From an uncultured Sphingomonadaceae bacterium (GTDB taxonomy: Bacteria > Pseudomonadota > Alphaproteobacteria > Sphingomonadales > Sphingomonadaceae), in the NCBI GenBank assembly GCA_947258815.1, contig CAMYJW010000028.1:62001-126000 (forward strand): DNA of 64,000 nt. Direction: 5' to 3'. Below, piece after piece: positions 50,529 to 59,792 of this stretch. Both the position numbers and the translations under genes were made by a program. Below the pieces are notes generated by a model that was given only the letters and a program-made list of their open reading frames with translations, did not search any database and was not told the origin of the DNA. Within the stretch, counting starts at the first letter, position 1; each line of letters begins with the position of its first letter.

Positions 50529-51687
50529 GCGCTTGCCCGAAGCGCAATGGACACAGCGCACCGATCTCGCCGCGCTGGTTGCCGCGCTGGGCGCGGGCAA
50601 CGCGCGTTATGTTGGTGGTGCAGTGCGGGATACGCTGCTGGGCATTGCGGTTCGCGATGTCGATCTTGCCACGCCATTGCTGCCCGAAGATGTCATCGCC
50701 CGGCTCGATAAGGCGGATATTCGCAACGTCCCGACCGGCATTGAGCATGGCACGATTACCGCTGTGCTGCCGGACGGCCCGGTTGAGATTACAACGCTTC
50801 GCCATGATGTCAGCACCGATGGACGCCGCGCGACGGTTGCTTTTGCAACCGATTGGCAGGAAGACGCCGCACGCCGCGATTTCACGATCAATGCGCTTTA
50901 TGCCGATCCCGACACCCGCGAAATCTTTGATTATTTCGGCGGACTGGCCGATCTTGAATCGCGCACCGTGCGCTTCATCGGCGATGCCCGTCAGCGCATT
51001 CGCGAGGATCACTTGCGGATTTTGCGCTACTTCAGGTTTCAGGCAAGATTTGGATCGCAACCTGCTGATAATGATTCGGAAAGTGCCTGCGCGCAGCTTG
51101 CGCCCATGCTCAAAGGTCTGTCACGTGAGCGGGTCGGCATGGAAATGCTCAACACGTTGGGGCTGAGAAACCCGGCTGCCACAATCGCCCGCATGGCCGA
51201 ATTGGGTGTGCTGCCCGAAATTCTGCCCGAAGGCGATCCACAAGCCCTGCACGCGATGATCGCGCGCGAACAGGCCCACGCCATCGCACCCGATGCAATT
51301 CGAAGGCTTTCCAGTCTGTTGCCCGCCGAGCCTGAAACCGCAAAGCAGGTCGCCGCCCGGTTCAGGCTTTCCAACGCGCAGAAAAAGCGCCTTGTTCTTG
51401 CTGCCAGCCGCAGTGATGACGCCCCTGACGTCCGCGCGCTTGCCTATCGCCACGGGCGCGAGCAGGCGCTTGACCAGCTGCTGATCACAGGTGCCGACCT
51501 CGCGCCGCTCAAAGGCTGGGACATCCCGGTATTTCCCCTCAAAGGCGGGGAAATCGTCGCGCGCGGCGTGGCGGCGGGGCCCGATGTCGCCCGCATCCTG
51601 CAAACCATCGAAACCCGCTGGATCGCAGAAGGGTTTCCCGATGCGCAGCGCGTCAATGCCATTCTGGCCGAGGAACTGGACGTCTGA
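50521..51687 (+). CDS. cca: CCA tRNA nucleotidyltransferase / poly(A) polymerase family
   Basis: A 388-residue class II nucleotidyltransferase. The active site is GGAVRDTLLG followed by RDVDLATPLLP, with TDGRRATVAF and RRDFTINALYADP as further conserved segments. It adds or repairs the 3' CCA end of tRNAs; the poly(A) polymerase activity is hard to exclude. Start ATG 50521 overlaps the NUDIX stop. Confidence 0.93.
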   Translation: MDKRLPEAQWTQRTDLAALVAALGAGNARYVGGAVRDTLLGIAVRDVDLATPLLPEDVIARLDKADIRNVPTGIEHGTITAVLPDGPVEITTLRHDVSTDGRRATVAFATDWQEDAARRDFTINALYADPDTREIFDYFGGLADLESRTVRFIGDARQRIREDHLRILRYFRFQARFGSQPADNDSESACAQLAPMLKGLSRERVGMEMLNTLGLRNPAATIARMAELGVLPEILPEGDPQALHAMIAREQAHAIAPDAIRRLSSLLPAEPETAKQVAARFRLSNAQKKRLVLAASRSDDAPDVRALAYRHGREQALDQLLITGADLAPLKGWDIPVFPLKGGEIVARGVAAGPDVARILQTIETRWIAEGFPDAQRVNAILAEELDV

Positions 51688-51748
51688 CCGCCCGCCCCCG
51701 ACACAATCCGTTCAGGCGCTGTCATCGAAACTGTGTTAAGGCACGCGT

Positions 51749-52396
51749 ATGGAACTGGATGGACTGGCAGAATTTCTAACCGGACAGCCGCTTCTGGCTA
51801 TCGCGATGGCGGCAATTTTCGTCATTGTTCTGGGTGGGCTGCTGCGCGGCGCGGTTCCCTGGCTCAGTGCGCTTCTGCGCGGAGCGGGCAACCTCGGCCT
51901 GCTGGCGGCATTTCTCCTCACGATCGCGCAAGTCGCCCGGCTGACCACCGGATCGGACCTGTCGCTGCCGCAACTGGGCATGCCAACACAAAGCGTTTCC
52001 GGCGGCGAAACGCACGTTGCATTGAGCAACGATGGCCATTTCTGGGTGACCGCGAACGTCAATGGCAAAGCGCATCGCTTTCTGGTGGACACCGGAGCAA
52101 CGCTGACCGCGATCGCCCCGTCAACCGCGCTGGATGCGCAAGTCCCGCAAAAATCGCTGCGCCAGACGATCAACATGCGCACAGCCAACGGCACTGTCCG
52201 GGCCGAACTGGCGACAATCGACGAATTGCGGTTCGGCAGTATTGTCGCGCGCGATCTGGATGCAGTTGTCGCGCCGGGTCTGGGCGAAACCAACGTGATC
52301 GGGATGAACCTGCTATCGCGCCTAGCCCGCTGGCGCGTGGAAGGACGCACCTTGATACTCGTTCCGAAAAATCCGCAGGAAACCCCTGAAACCTGA
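51749..52396 (+). CDS. Membrane-anchored retropepsin-like aspartic protease (TIGR02281 type)
   Basis: A 215-residue protein with two N-terminal hydrophobic helices (about 15-30 and 48-62) and a C-terminal clan AA domain. The catalytic motif is FLVDTGATLTAIA (D114-T-G), with the second half GLGETNVIGMNLLSRLARWRV. Single-domain proteases of this kind work as dimers. The cleavage target is unknown. It ends 3 bp from the convergent parC stop. Confidence 0.85.
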   Translation: MELDGLAEFLTGQPLLAIAMAAIFVIVLGGLLRGAVPWLSALLRGAGNLGLLAAFLLTIAQVARLTTGSDLSLPQLGMPTQSVSGGETHVALSNDGHFWVTANVNGKAHRFLVDTGATLTAIAPSTALDAQVPQKSLRQTINMRTANGTVRAELATIDELRFGSIVARDLDAVVAPGLGETNVIGMNLLSRLARWRVEGRTLILVPKNPQETPET

Positions 52397-52399
52397 CGT

Positions 52400-54688
52400 T
52401 TAAAACTTGTTGTCCTTGGGGAACCCGGTTGGCGGCAATCGCCCGGCAGCCCCGCGCGCGACTTTCCAGAGGTTCATGTCCGTCTCGGTGCGGGTGCGCC
52501 CGGTTTCGCCGCCCATCGTCCAGCTCAGGCCGTCTTCCAGTTTCAGCGTTGTCGCATCTGAAAGTCCGCCGTCGCGGTATCGCTGCAAGGTGACCCCTTG
52601 CCCTTTGGTCATCACCGGCATTTCGGACAGAGCAAACAGCACCAGTTTGCGATTTTCGCCGACAACCGCGACGTGATCGTGCTCTGTCGGAACGTCATGC
52701 ACCACCGCAAGCTTCACGCCCGATTTACAAGTGACAACGGCGCGGCCCTTGCGTGTTTCGGCCAGCAGTTCATCCGCCTCGGCCACGAAGCCCTTGCCCG
52801 CGCTGGAAGCCAGCAACAACTGCATCTTCGGCTTGTGAACAACAAGCGCCACGATCCGCGCGTCGGCATCGATGTCCACCATCGTGCGCACCGGCTCGCC
52901 AAAGCCGCGCGCAGAAGGCAGTTTGTCGCAGCCCAGCGTGTAGAAGCGCCCGTTATCGCATGCGATCAACAATTTGTCCGTGGTCTGCGCGTGAATGGCG
53001 AAGGCCGCTTCATCGCCTTCCTTGAACTTGTATTCCTTGCCGGGCGCTTCATGCCCGCTGGCCCCGCGAATCCACCCTTTGGCCGAGAGAATAACCGTCA
53101 CCGGCGCTTTCTCGATCATCGCATCCATACTGAATTCAACCGCCGGTGCCGCCTCGGCAATCGTCGTGCGGCGGCGGCCCAGTTCGGTGTTGTGCGCATA
53201 GTCCTTGCGCAATGCGCCCAGATCGCGCTTCAGCCGGGTGCGCTGGCGCGCCGGACTGGCCAGAAGTTTGTTCAGTTCCTCCTGTTCAAGCAGCAGTTTA
53301 TCGCGTTCTTCGCGAAGCTCCATTTCCTCAAGCTTGCGCAACGAACGAAGCCGCATGTTGAGGATCGCTTCGGCCTGCCGGTCGTTAAGCCTGAACTCCT
53401 TCATCATCACCGGCTTGGGCTCATCCTCGGTGCGGATGATCTCGATAATCCGGTCAAGATTGAGGAACGCGATGATATAGCCATCAAGCAGTTCCAGCCG
53501 TGATGCGATCTTGTCGAGCCGGTGCTGTGTGCGGCGCTTGAGGATGTCGATCTGGCTGACGACCCAGTTTCGCAACAGCTCTTTCAGCCCCATCACCATC
53601 GGCGTGCGCCCTGCATCGAGCACATTGAGATTAAGCGAGAAGCGGTTTTCCAGATCGGTCAGCCGATAGAGGCTTTCCTTCAGCAGTTCAGGATCGACAT
53701 TGCGGCTGCGCGGCTCCAGCACGATGCGGATCTGTTCATCGGATTCGTCGCGCACATCCTCAAGAATCGGCAGTTTCTTGTCGGCTATCAGGTTCGCGAT
53801 CTGCTCTATCAGTTTGCCTTTGGGCACCATGTAGGGGATTTCGGAAATGACGAGCTGCCATTGTCCGCTGCCCAGTTTTTCAATTCCCGTCTCTTCCCAG
53901 GCACCGGCATCGTCGCGGCCAGTCGAAAAGCGCCCGCGCAACCGAAATGCGCCTTTGCCGGTTTCATAAGCGGTAGAGATCGCCTCGGGTGAATCGACAA
54001 CCAGCCCGCCGGTCGCAAAGTCCGGCCCTTTGAACACCTCCATCAGCCCGGCATGCTCGACATCCGGGTTATCGATCAGCAGCAATGTCGCATCGATAAC
54101 CTCGGCAACATTGTGGCTGGGAATGGACGTTGCCATGCCGACCGCGATCCCGGTTGCGCCGTTGGCCAGAAGATTGGGAAACAGGCCGGGAAACAGCTCC
54201 GGCTCTTCATCTTCGCCGTTATATGTGGGAACGAAATCGACCGTGCCTTCATCCAGCCCGGCCATAAGCTGGATCGCGGTTTTGGTCAGCCGCGCTTCGG
54301 TATAGCGATAGGCGGCTGCGTTATCGCCATCGATATTGCCGAAATTGCCCTGCCCCTGAACCAGCGGATAGCGCAGCGAAAAGTCCTGTGCGAGGCGCAC
54401 CATCGCATCATAGACCGAGGCATCGCCATGCGGGTGATACTTGCCGATCACATCGCCAACCACGCGGGCGGACTTCTTGTATGCGCTTGCGGGATCCAGT
54501 TTGAGCTGGCGCATCGCCCACAGCAGGCGTCGGTGAACCGGCTTCAGCCCATCGCGCAGATCAGGAAGCGACCGCGCGGTGATGGTGGAAAGCGCATATA
54601 CGAGGTAGCGATCCGAAAGCGCGGCATCGAACGGCGCATCGACAATTGCATCAAACGGATCGGATTCGTCTTCGGTGGTGATCGCCAT
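52400..54688 (-). CDS. parC: DNA topoisomerase IV subunit A
   Basis: A 762-residue type II topoisomerase A subunit. The quinolone-resistance region is at about 70-125 ([20 protein letters not shown]), and the catalytic tyrosine lies in [12 protein letters not shown]. The length and the shorter C-terminal part favour ParC over GyrA. It decatenates daughter chromosomes with ParE, which is not in the window. The ATG at 54688 has no upstream neighbour within 100 bp, so it probably has its own promoter. Confidence 0.95.
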   Translation of the reverse strand: MAITTEDESDPFDAIVDAPFDAALSDRYLVYALSTITARSLPDLRDGLKPVHRRLLWAMRQLKLDPASAYKKSARVVGDVIGKYHPHGDASVYDAMVRLAQDFSLRYPLVQGQGNFGNIDGDNAAAYRYTEARLTKTAIQLMAGLDEGTVDFVPTYNGEDEEPELFPGLFPNLLANGATGIAVGMATSIPSHNVAEVIDATLLLIDNPDVEHAGLMEVFKGPDFATGGLVVDSPEAISTAYETGKGAFRLRGRFSTGRDDAGAWEETGIEKLGSGQWQLVISEIPYMVPKGKLIEQIANLIADKKLPILEDVRDESDEQIRIVLEPRSRNVDPELLKESLYRLTDLENRFSLNLNVLDAGRTPMVMGLKELLRNWVVSQIDILKRRTQHRLDKIASRLELLDGYIIAFLNLDRIIEIIRTEDEPKPVMMKEFRLNDRQAEAILNMRLRSLRKLEEMELREERDKLLLEQEELNKLLASPARQRTRLKRDLGALRKDYAHNTELGRRRTTIAEAAPAVEFSMDAMIEKAPVTVILSAKGWIRGASGHEAPGKEYKFKEGDEAAFAIHAQTTDKLLIACDNGRFYTLGCDKLPSARGFGEPVRTMVDIDADARIVALVVHKPKMQLLLASSAGKGFVAEADELLAETRKGRAVVTCKSGVKLAVVHDVPTEHDHVAVVGENRKLVLFALSEMPVMTKGQGVTLQRYRDGGLSDATTLKLEDGLSWTMGGETGRTRTETDMNLWKVARGAAGRLPPTGFPKDNKF

Positions 54689-54797
54689 GGCGAGGCTGCC
54701 CTAGCAACGCCAGCACGCAAGCGGAACATGCACAGGTCAAGTTTTCCGCCAAACAATTGTTTCGCGCAGGCGGCCACCCGATAACGGGCGCATACAA

Positions 54798-55130
54798 TCA
54801 GCCGATCTGCATGTCTCGTGATTCCGGCGGCACGCTGACTTCAATGCCGCTTAGTCCATCGGTCAGGTCAATCTGGCATGAAAGCCTGCTAGTTCGCTGC
54901 ACCCCGGCCGCCAGATCGAGCATGTCTTCCTCCTCCGGCGCGGCCGAATTCAGCTTGTCGAACCATTCGTCGGTAACGATCACATGACAGGTCGAACAGG
55001 CCATCTGACCTTCGCACGTTCCCTCAAGCGACATACCGGCGGCCTGAGCGACCGTCAGCAAATTGGCGCCCGCTTCCGCGTCAACCCGCACTTTTTCACC
55101 GTCGTGGGTGATAAAATTGACTTCAACCAA
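54798..55130 (-). CDS. 2Fe-2S ferredoxin, adrenodoxin/Isc type
   Basis: A 110-residue ferredoxin. The cluster ligands are C39, C45, C48 and C85 (GTCEGQMACSTCHV, then LSCQIDL), the spacing of adrenodoxin-like ferredoxins used in Fe-S assembly or P450 systems. A TTG at 55130 is the start: AGGGAG lies 6 bp upstream, and it begins 1 nt after the cysteine desulfurase stop, so it is coupled to that gene. The longer frame from 55160 lies inside the desulfurase. Confidence 0.93.
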   Translation of the reverse strand: MVEVNFITHDGEKVRVDAEAGANLLTVAQAAGMSLEGTCEGQMACSTCHVIVTDEWFDKLNSAAPEEEDMLDLAAGVQRTSRLSCQIDLTDGLSGIEVSVPPESRDMQIG

Positions 55131-55131
55131 A

Positions 55132-56211
55132 CTAGACTCCCTGCGCCGCTGCTGCAGCATTTATACGTACGCAGGCATCCTCAATATCCATTAAAGCACA
55201 ATATCGGCCGAATCCCAAACGGATAGAGGATTTACTCTCTTTGGAATCAAGCCCGATTGCGCTCAGAACGTGGCTGGGCCTTCCCGATCCGCTGGCACAG
55301 GCCGACCCTGCAGAAAATGCGATATCGCGCACATCAGACATCAGGCGGGCAACATCCAGCCCCTCTCGCCGGACATTGAGATTGCCATGCCAGCGCTCAT
55401 CCGCCGATCCGTTCAATGTCCAGTCGGACAGAATTTCGCGCGCGCAATCCCACAGCGGCTCTATCAGTGCCAGATCTTCTTCGATCCGGTCAGCCGCCAG
55501 CGCCGCCGCCGCGCCAAAGCCTGCGCACAGGGCCGGACTGAGCGTGCCCGAGCGCAAGCCCTGTTCCTGCCCGCCGCCGTGGATCAGCGGCGCAAGCTCC
55601 ACACCGTCGCGCACCCACAGCGCGCCTATGCCTTTGGGGCCATAAAGCTTGTGCGCGGAAATCGCGATCATATCCGCTTCATCAGGCGCGCCCAGTTTGC
55701 CTGCGCCCTGCACCGCATCACACAAGAACAATGCGCCGGCCTTGTGGGCAGCCTGCGCCAGTTTTCTGACTGGCTGGATCGTGCCGATCTCATTGTTGAC
55801 CTGCATCACCGCGACAAGCTCGGTTCCTGCTGCAATAGCGGTGTCGGCGGGGACGATACCATCGCCGCCTACGGCAAGAATATCGAGCGCCGCACCGCAT
55901 GCCCGCGCCGTATCGAGCACGGCGGCATGTTCGATCGCGCTGATCGCCATTTTGCCTGGTTTTCGTCCCAGAATCGCGAGGTTGAGCGCTTCAGTGGCGC
56001 TGCCGGTAAATATCACTCGCCCGCCCGGCGGCAGGAGACGCGCCACCTGTTCGCGCGCAACTTCAACCGCGGCAGCAGCAGCGCGCCCCGGCCGATGCGA
56101 GCTGTGCGGGTTGGCAAATCCCATCGCTTCGGGGCCGGAAAGCCAGGGTTCCATCGCCGCGCGTGCTTCGGGCGCCAACGGCGTCGTTGCCTGATAATCA
56201 AGATAGATCAT
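55132..56211 (-). CDS. Cysteine desulfurase, NifS/IscS family (paralogue 1)
   Basis: A 359-residue PLP enzyme that takes sulfur from cysteine. The PLP lysine is K188 (ISAHKLYGPKG) and the catalytic cysteine is C305 (FSAGSACASGSG). The start is MIYLDYQATTPLAP at ATG 56211, which overlaps the next desulfurase stop by 4 bp. It is followed directly by a ferredoxin. A role in Fe-S supply is likely; which pathway, Isc-like, Suf or tRNA thiolation, is not shown. Confidence 0.9.
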   Translation of the reverse strand: MIYLDYQATTPLAPEARAAMEPWLSGPEAMGFANPHSSHRPGRAAAAAVEVAREQVARLLPPGGRVIFTGSATEALNLAILGRKPGKMAISAIEHAAVLDTARACGAALDILAVGGDGIVPADTAIAAGTELVAVMQVNNEIGTIQPVRKLAQAAHKAGALFLCDAVQGAGKLGAPDEADMIAISAHKLYGPKGIGALWVRDGVELAPLIHGGGQEQGLRSGTLSPALCAGFGAAAALAADRIEEDLALIEPLWDCAREILSDWTLNGSADERWHGNLNVRREGLDVARLMSDVRDIAFSAGSACASGSGRPSHVLSAIGLDSKESKSSIRLGFGRYCALMDIEDACVRINAAAAAQGV

Positions 56212-57257
56212 GCCGCTGCGCGTCCACCGGAGATTTCAGTCCATGCATCAACGAAGCGCCGGATGTCGGCCTCGGTGGTTTCGCGGCCGATACTGACGCG
56301 GATCACTTCGGACGCGGCCTTGTCGTCCATACCCATCGCCGTGAGGACATGGCTGGTTTTCAGCGAACCGGACGAACAGGCACTGCCCGCCGAAACCGCA
56401 ATGCCCTGCGCATCAAAGCGGATCAGCTGCACCGCTGCGGCAACTCCGGACATCCGGTATGATCCGATTGTCGCAATCCGGTCTGCCCCGGCCGCGATCA
56501 CTTCGCCGCCTGCCGCGATGAGGCCCTGCTCCAGCACCGTCCGCAAGCGCGCGGCCTCTTCCAGCCAGTCATGGCCCGCATCAAGCGCCGCCGCCATTGC
56601 CATGATCGCGGGGACATTTTCCGTTCCGGCGCGATAGCCGCGTTCCTGCCCGCCGGTTGGTTTCAGCAATGCCCAGTCGCGCACCAGAAGCGCGCCAATA
56701 CCAATCGGCCCGCCAAATTTGTGCGCCGCAATGGCGATCAGATCTGCATCGGGAAGCGCGATCTTGCCAGCACTTTGCGCGCAGTCGGCCAACAGCAGGC
56801 CACCTGTTTCGCGTGCGGCTCTGGCGGTCGCATCAAGCGGCTGGATAACCCCGGTTTCGTTGTTCACATGCTGAACCGCGACGAGCCCCGGCAAAGCCGC
56901 CGATCCGGGATCGATCAGGCCATGTTCGTCGACAGGCAGGCGCGGCACCTGCCCCGTATGGCGCAGCACCGCCTCATGCTCAACCGGAGATACAGCGCAA
57001 AGCGGTTTACAGCTTTGCGAAATGGCCAGCGCCAGCGCCTCGCTCGCGCCTGAGGTGAAGGCGATTTCCCCGTCCCAGCCCAGCGCAGAGGCAATGCGTG
57101 CGCGCGCATCCTCAAGCGCGGCGCGCGCTGCCCGTCCGGCCTTGTGCGGGCTGGATGGATTGGCCCACAGGGCAAACCCGCCGGCCATCGCATCGCGTGC
57201 AACCGGCAGCAGCGGCGTGGTCGCCGCGTGATCGAGATAGAGAATTTCAAGCTTCAT
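56208..57257 (-). CDS. Cysteine desulfurase, NifS/IscS family (paralogue 2)
   Basis: A 349-residue relative of its neighbour, with the PLP lysine K180 (IAAHKFGGPIG) and the catalytic cysteine C294 (VSAGSACSSGSL). It begins MKLEILYLDHAATTPLLPVA at ATG 57257. It is the first gene of the desulfurase-desulfurase-ferredoxin unit, and the 133-bp gap to the divergent hydrolase should hold the promoter. The two copies differ widely, so they are not a recent duplication. Confidence 0.9.
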   Translation of the reverse strand: MKLEILYLDHAATTPLLPVARDAMAGGFALWANPSSPHKAGRAARAALEDARARIASALGWDGEIAFTSGASEALALAISQSCKPLCAVSPVEHEAVLRHTGQVPRLPVDEHGLIDPGSAALPGLVAVQHVNNETGVIQPLDATARAARETGGLLLADCAQSAGKIALPDADLIAIAAHKFGGPIGIGALLVRDWALLKPTGGQERGYRAGTENVPAIMAMAAALDAGHDWLEEAARLRTVLEQGLIAAGGEVIAAGADRIATIGSYRMSGVAAAVQLIRFDAQGIAVSAGSACSSGSLKTSHVLTAMGMDDKAASEVIRVSIGRETTEADIRRFVDAWTEISGGRAAA

Positions 57258-57390
57258 TCGTCAAAAAGTTGTTTTTGCAGGGTAGATTTCTATATAGCGC
57301 TCACTTCCTTTTAGCACGCCCTCTTGCGGACCGGACGTCAATTCCCTGATGCCGCGCGGGAGAGCATCCATAACCGTCAGGTAAATCACG

Positions 57391-58047
57391 ATGCCATCAG
57401 TCATTTTTCCCGGTCCCGAAGGTCGTCTCGAAGGCCGTTTTCAGCCTGGCCCGCGCCCGCGCGCGCCTGTTGCAATGATTCTGCCTCCGCATCCGCAAGC
57501 GGGCGGCACGATGAATGACCGGATCACGCAACACCTGTACAAGACATTCGTCGATCGCGGTTTCGCAACACTGCGGTTCAACTTTCGCGGTGTCGGACGC
57601 AGTCAGGGCAGCTTCGATAACGGCATTGGCGAACTTTCTGATGCCGCCGCAGCGCTGGACTGGGTGCAATCCATCCACGCCGAAGCATCGACAACCTGGA
57701 TCGCCGGATACAGTTTCGGCGCGCTGATCGGCATGCAGCTGCTTATGCGTCGCCCGGAAATCCGCGGGTTTATCTCGGTTGCGCCCCCGGCAAACATGTA
57801 TGACTTCAGCTTTCTGGCACCCTGCCCGGCATCGGGTATCATCGTTCAGGGCACCGCCGACACGGTGGTAACGCCCGGCGCGGTTGACAAGCTGGTCGAA
57901 AAACTGCGGACGCAAAAGCACATTACCGTGCATTACGATATGATCCGCCGCGCCAATCATTTCTTCGAGAACGAACTGGATGAAATGATGCGCTCGGTCG
58001 ACAATTATCTCGATATGCGCCTCTCGCCGGACTGCCCGATCAAATAG
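57391..58047 (+). CDS. Alpha/beta hydrolase, small serine-hydrolase type
   Basis: A 218-residue protein with the alpha/beta-hydrolase catalytic elements: nucleophile in GYSFGALIG, an acid in VQGTADTVVTP, and histidine in RANHFFENELDEM. The opening RGVGRSQGSFDNG is typical of the COG2945-like group of unknown substrate. It is divergent from the cysteine desulfurase genes; the link is only positional. The start is ATG 57391. Confidence 0.83.
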   Translation: MPSVIFPGPEGRLEGRFQPGPRPRAPVAMILPPHPQAGGTMNDRITQHLYKTFVDRGFATLRFNFRGVGRSQGSFDNGIGELSDAAAALDWVQSIHAEASTTWIAGYSFGALIGMQLLMRRPEIRGFISVAPPANMYDFSFLAPCPASGIIVQGTADTVVTPGAVDKLVEKLRTQKHITVHYDMIRRANHFFENELDEMMRSVDNYLDMRLSPDCPIK

Positions 58048-58061
58048 GCAATCCCGCGCGG

Positions 58062-58265
58062 CTAATGCACGGGCTCACGCCCAAGTGGGCTTTCCCCACT
58101 CGAATCGGGCACTGTCCAGATCGCGATGTTCAGCGCCGCAACGGCTGCAAGGACGAGAAGCAACACAACCCGCTTCATCGGCCCCTTGCGCCGCCACACG
58201 ACGACCGCGCTTGCAAGCATCCCGATCACCGTCAGGACCAGCAGCGAGAGCGCGGTTGCCATCAT
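58062..58265 (-). CDS. Small two-helix membrane protein, 67 aa
   Basis: A 67-residue protein with two hydrophobic helices (SLLVLTVIGMLASAVVVW and VVLLLVLAAVAALNIAIW) around a basic loop (RRKGPMKR), and an acidic/polar tail (TVPDSSGESPLG). The start is ATG 58265 or 58262. Its stop is 14 bp from the convergent hydrolase. No named family. Confidence 0.6.
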   Translation of the reverse strand: MMATALSLLVLTVIGMLASAVVVWRRKGPMKRVVLLLVLAAVAALNIAIWTVPDSSGESPLGREPVH

Positions 58266-58303
58266 ATCGGCGAGCTTCGCAACGTCACGTCAGCGCGCAA
58301 TGA

Positions 58304-58789
58304 TCATCGATTGGCCGCAAAACCGCCGACGATCGCACCAAGCAGTCCGCCAAGCCCGCCGCCTTGCGCCGCCGCCCCGCCGTTGCCGCGCCCTTGCTGC
58401 GCCAGATATCCCGCGACGGCCATTGCCAGCATGGGAAGCATCTTCTTGAGCAAATCGGCGCTGACGCCACTTGCGCCTGCAGCCTCGTCGGCCACGGAAC
58501 GGCTGACATCCTTGTTGCCGAAAATCTGGCCCAGCACATCATTGCCACGGTCTACGGGCGTTGCCTGATTGCCCAGGACAAGATCAAGCAGATCGCCGCC
58601 TCCCGCGCCGCCAAGCGCGCCGATCAGGCCGCCAAGCCCCCCCGAGCCGGAACTGGAGCGCCCCATCCCTGCAACGATTGCGGGAAGCAGCACCGAGGCA
58701 CCGGTGCGTGCTGTCTGGGAATCGATCCCCAGTTCCTTTGCAATCGAATCAAGAGCACCGCTTTGCTGCAAGATCGCGCCGATATTCAT
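58304..58789 (-). CDS. DUF937 domain protein, glycine-rich
   Basis: A 161-residue protein of the DUF937 kind: a helical N-terminus (ILQQSGALDSIAKELGIDSQ, then ASVLLPAIVAGM), a glycine-rich middle (GGLGGLIGALGGAGGGDLLD), a second helical block with DVSRSVADEAAGASGVSADL and a long glycine-rich C-terminus. The ATG at 58789 has AGGAA about 6 bp upstream. The family function is unknown. Confidence 0.8.
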   Translation of the reverse strand: MNIGAILQQSGALDSIAKELGIDSQTARTGASVLLPAIVAGMGRSSSGSGGLGGLIGALGGAGGGDLLDLVLGNQATPVDRGNDVLGQIFGNKDVSRSVADEAAGASGVSADLLKKMLPMLAMAVAGYLAQQGRGNGGAAAQGGGLGGLLGAIVGGFAANR

Positions 58790-58924
58790 AGCAGGTTCCT
58801 TCCTGTCCCGGATCAGACCAAGTGGCGGTTCCGATTGACTTGCTCCGCCTATAACCACACACTCAAGGCTATCGCGACGAACGCGTTGTGATGCAACATC
58901 AACCTGAAACAAGGACGCTGTGCC

Positions 58925-59296
58925 ATGGGCATCTTTTCTTCGATCAAGGAAAAAATCTTCGGCAAAAAGGACGATGATGCGGAAAAGGCCGAGGCCACAC
59001 CCGCCGTTGCGCCGCCAACGCAAGGCACAGCTCCGGCACCGATGAGCGAAATCGATGTCGAAGCGCAGCTTTCCGCCATGAACGGCGCTGACAGGCTGAA
59101 CTGGCGCACGTCGATCGTCGATCTGATGAAGCTGCTTGGTATCGATTCAAGCTATGCCAATCGCAAGGCTCTGGCGCAGGAACTGGGCCGCACCGACTAT
59201 GAAGGCTCCGCCGAAGACAACATCTGGCTTATGAAAGCCACGATGCAGGAACTGGCCAACAACGGCGGCAGAGTTCCGGCTGACATGCTTGACTGA
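58925..59296 (+). CDS. DUF3597 family protein
   Basis: A 123-residue protein. It starts MGIFSSIKEKIFGKKDDDAE, then has an Ala/Pro-rich linker to about residue 40, and ends with a helical domain (LNWRTSIVDLMKLLGIDSS, NIWLMKATMQELANNGGRVP). This matches the DUF3597 family, which is of unknown function. It is divergent from the DUF937 gene and ends at the hairpin terminator. Confidence 0.82.
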   Translation: MGIFSSIKEKIFGKKDDDAEKAEATPAVAPPTQGTAPAPMSEIDVEAQLSAMNGADRLNWRTSIVDLMKLLGIDSSYANRKALAQELGRTDYEGSAEDNIWLMKATMQELANNGGRVPADMLD

Positions 59297-59314
59297 CCGG
59301 GATCAGACACAAAC

Positions 59315-59359
59315 AGAAAAAGGGCCGCGCCGGGCAGTTTCCAGGCGCGGCCCTTTTTT
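59315..59359. terminator. Bidirectional intrinsic terminator
   Basis: A run of A's, then GGGCCGCGCC (59322-59331), a 12-nt loop, and GGCGCGGCCC (59344-59353) followed by six T's. This perfect 10-bp stem with A- and T-runs on both sides serves the DUF3597 gene and the convergent DUF937-like gene. Confidence 0.92.
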
Positions 59360-59379
59360 CATCTGGCGCGCGGATTCGG

Positions 59380-59730
59380 CTATTTCTTGCCGAAAAACCC
59401 TTTGGCCATATCCGCGACATCATTCAGCGGGCTACCATCGCCATCGCGATCCAGCATGTTGAGGATACCGCCCAGCTTCGAATCGCCGGCAATCTGGCCC
59501 AGCGCATCTTCGCCGCCAAGCTGGCTGACGATATCCTGCAGTTTGCCGGTATCGAGGCCGGTTTTCCCTGCGGCCAGTTCAACCGTATCGCCATCTTCGG
59601 CGTGCGACTGACCCAGCGCGGCCACAGCCTTTTCCGCCATCGCCGGATCGAGCCCAACCTGCTCGGCAATCTGGGCAACCGTGTCGGGCGAACCGGCGAC
59701 CTGCTTCAAAATTCCATCCAATAGACCCAT
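59380..59730 (-). CDS. DUF937-like protein with a calcium-loop-like tail
   Basis: A 116-residue protein. The N-terminus (MGLLDGILKQVAGSPDTVAQ, IAEQVGLDPAMAEKAV) resembles the DUF937 protein about 600 bp upstream of its start. The C-terminus contains LDRDGDGSPLND, an EF-hand-like acidic loop (D-x-D-x-D-G), followed by VADMAKGFFGKK. The start is ATG 59730. It is separated from the DUF3597 gene by the bidirectional terminator. Function unknown. Confidence 0.75.
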   Translation of the reverse strand: MGLLDGILKQVAGSPDTVAQIAEQVGLDPAMAEKAVAALGQSHAEDGDTVELAAGKTGLDTGKLQDIVSQLGGEDALGQIAGDSKLGGILNMLDRDGDGSPLNDVADMAKGFFGKK

Positions 59731-59792
59731 TGTGCATACTCCCGTGCGTTGCACGAGGAGTTTGCACGAATGCCCTTGTCAGACAAGGATTC

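Noticed and set aside
55131..55160. A ferredoxin N-terminal extension starting within the cysteine desulfurase gene
   Set aside because: The extra ten residues (MLQQRRRESS) are not ferredoxin-like, and the TTG at 55130 has a good Shine-Dalgarno.
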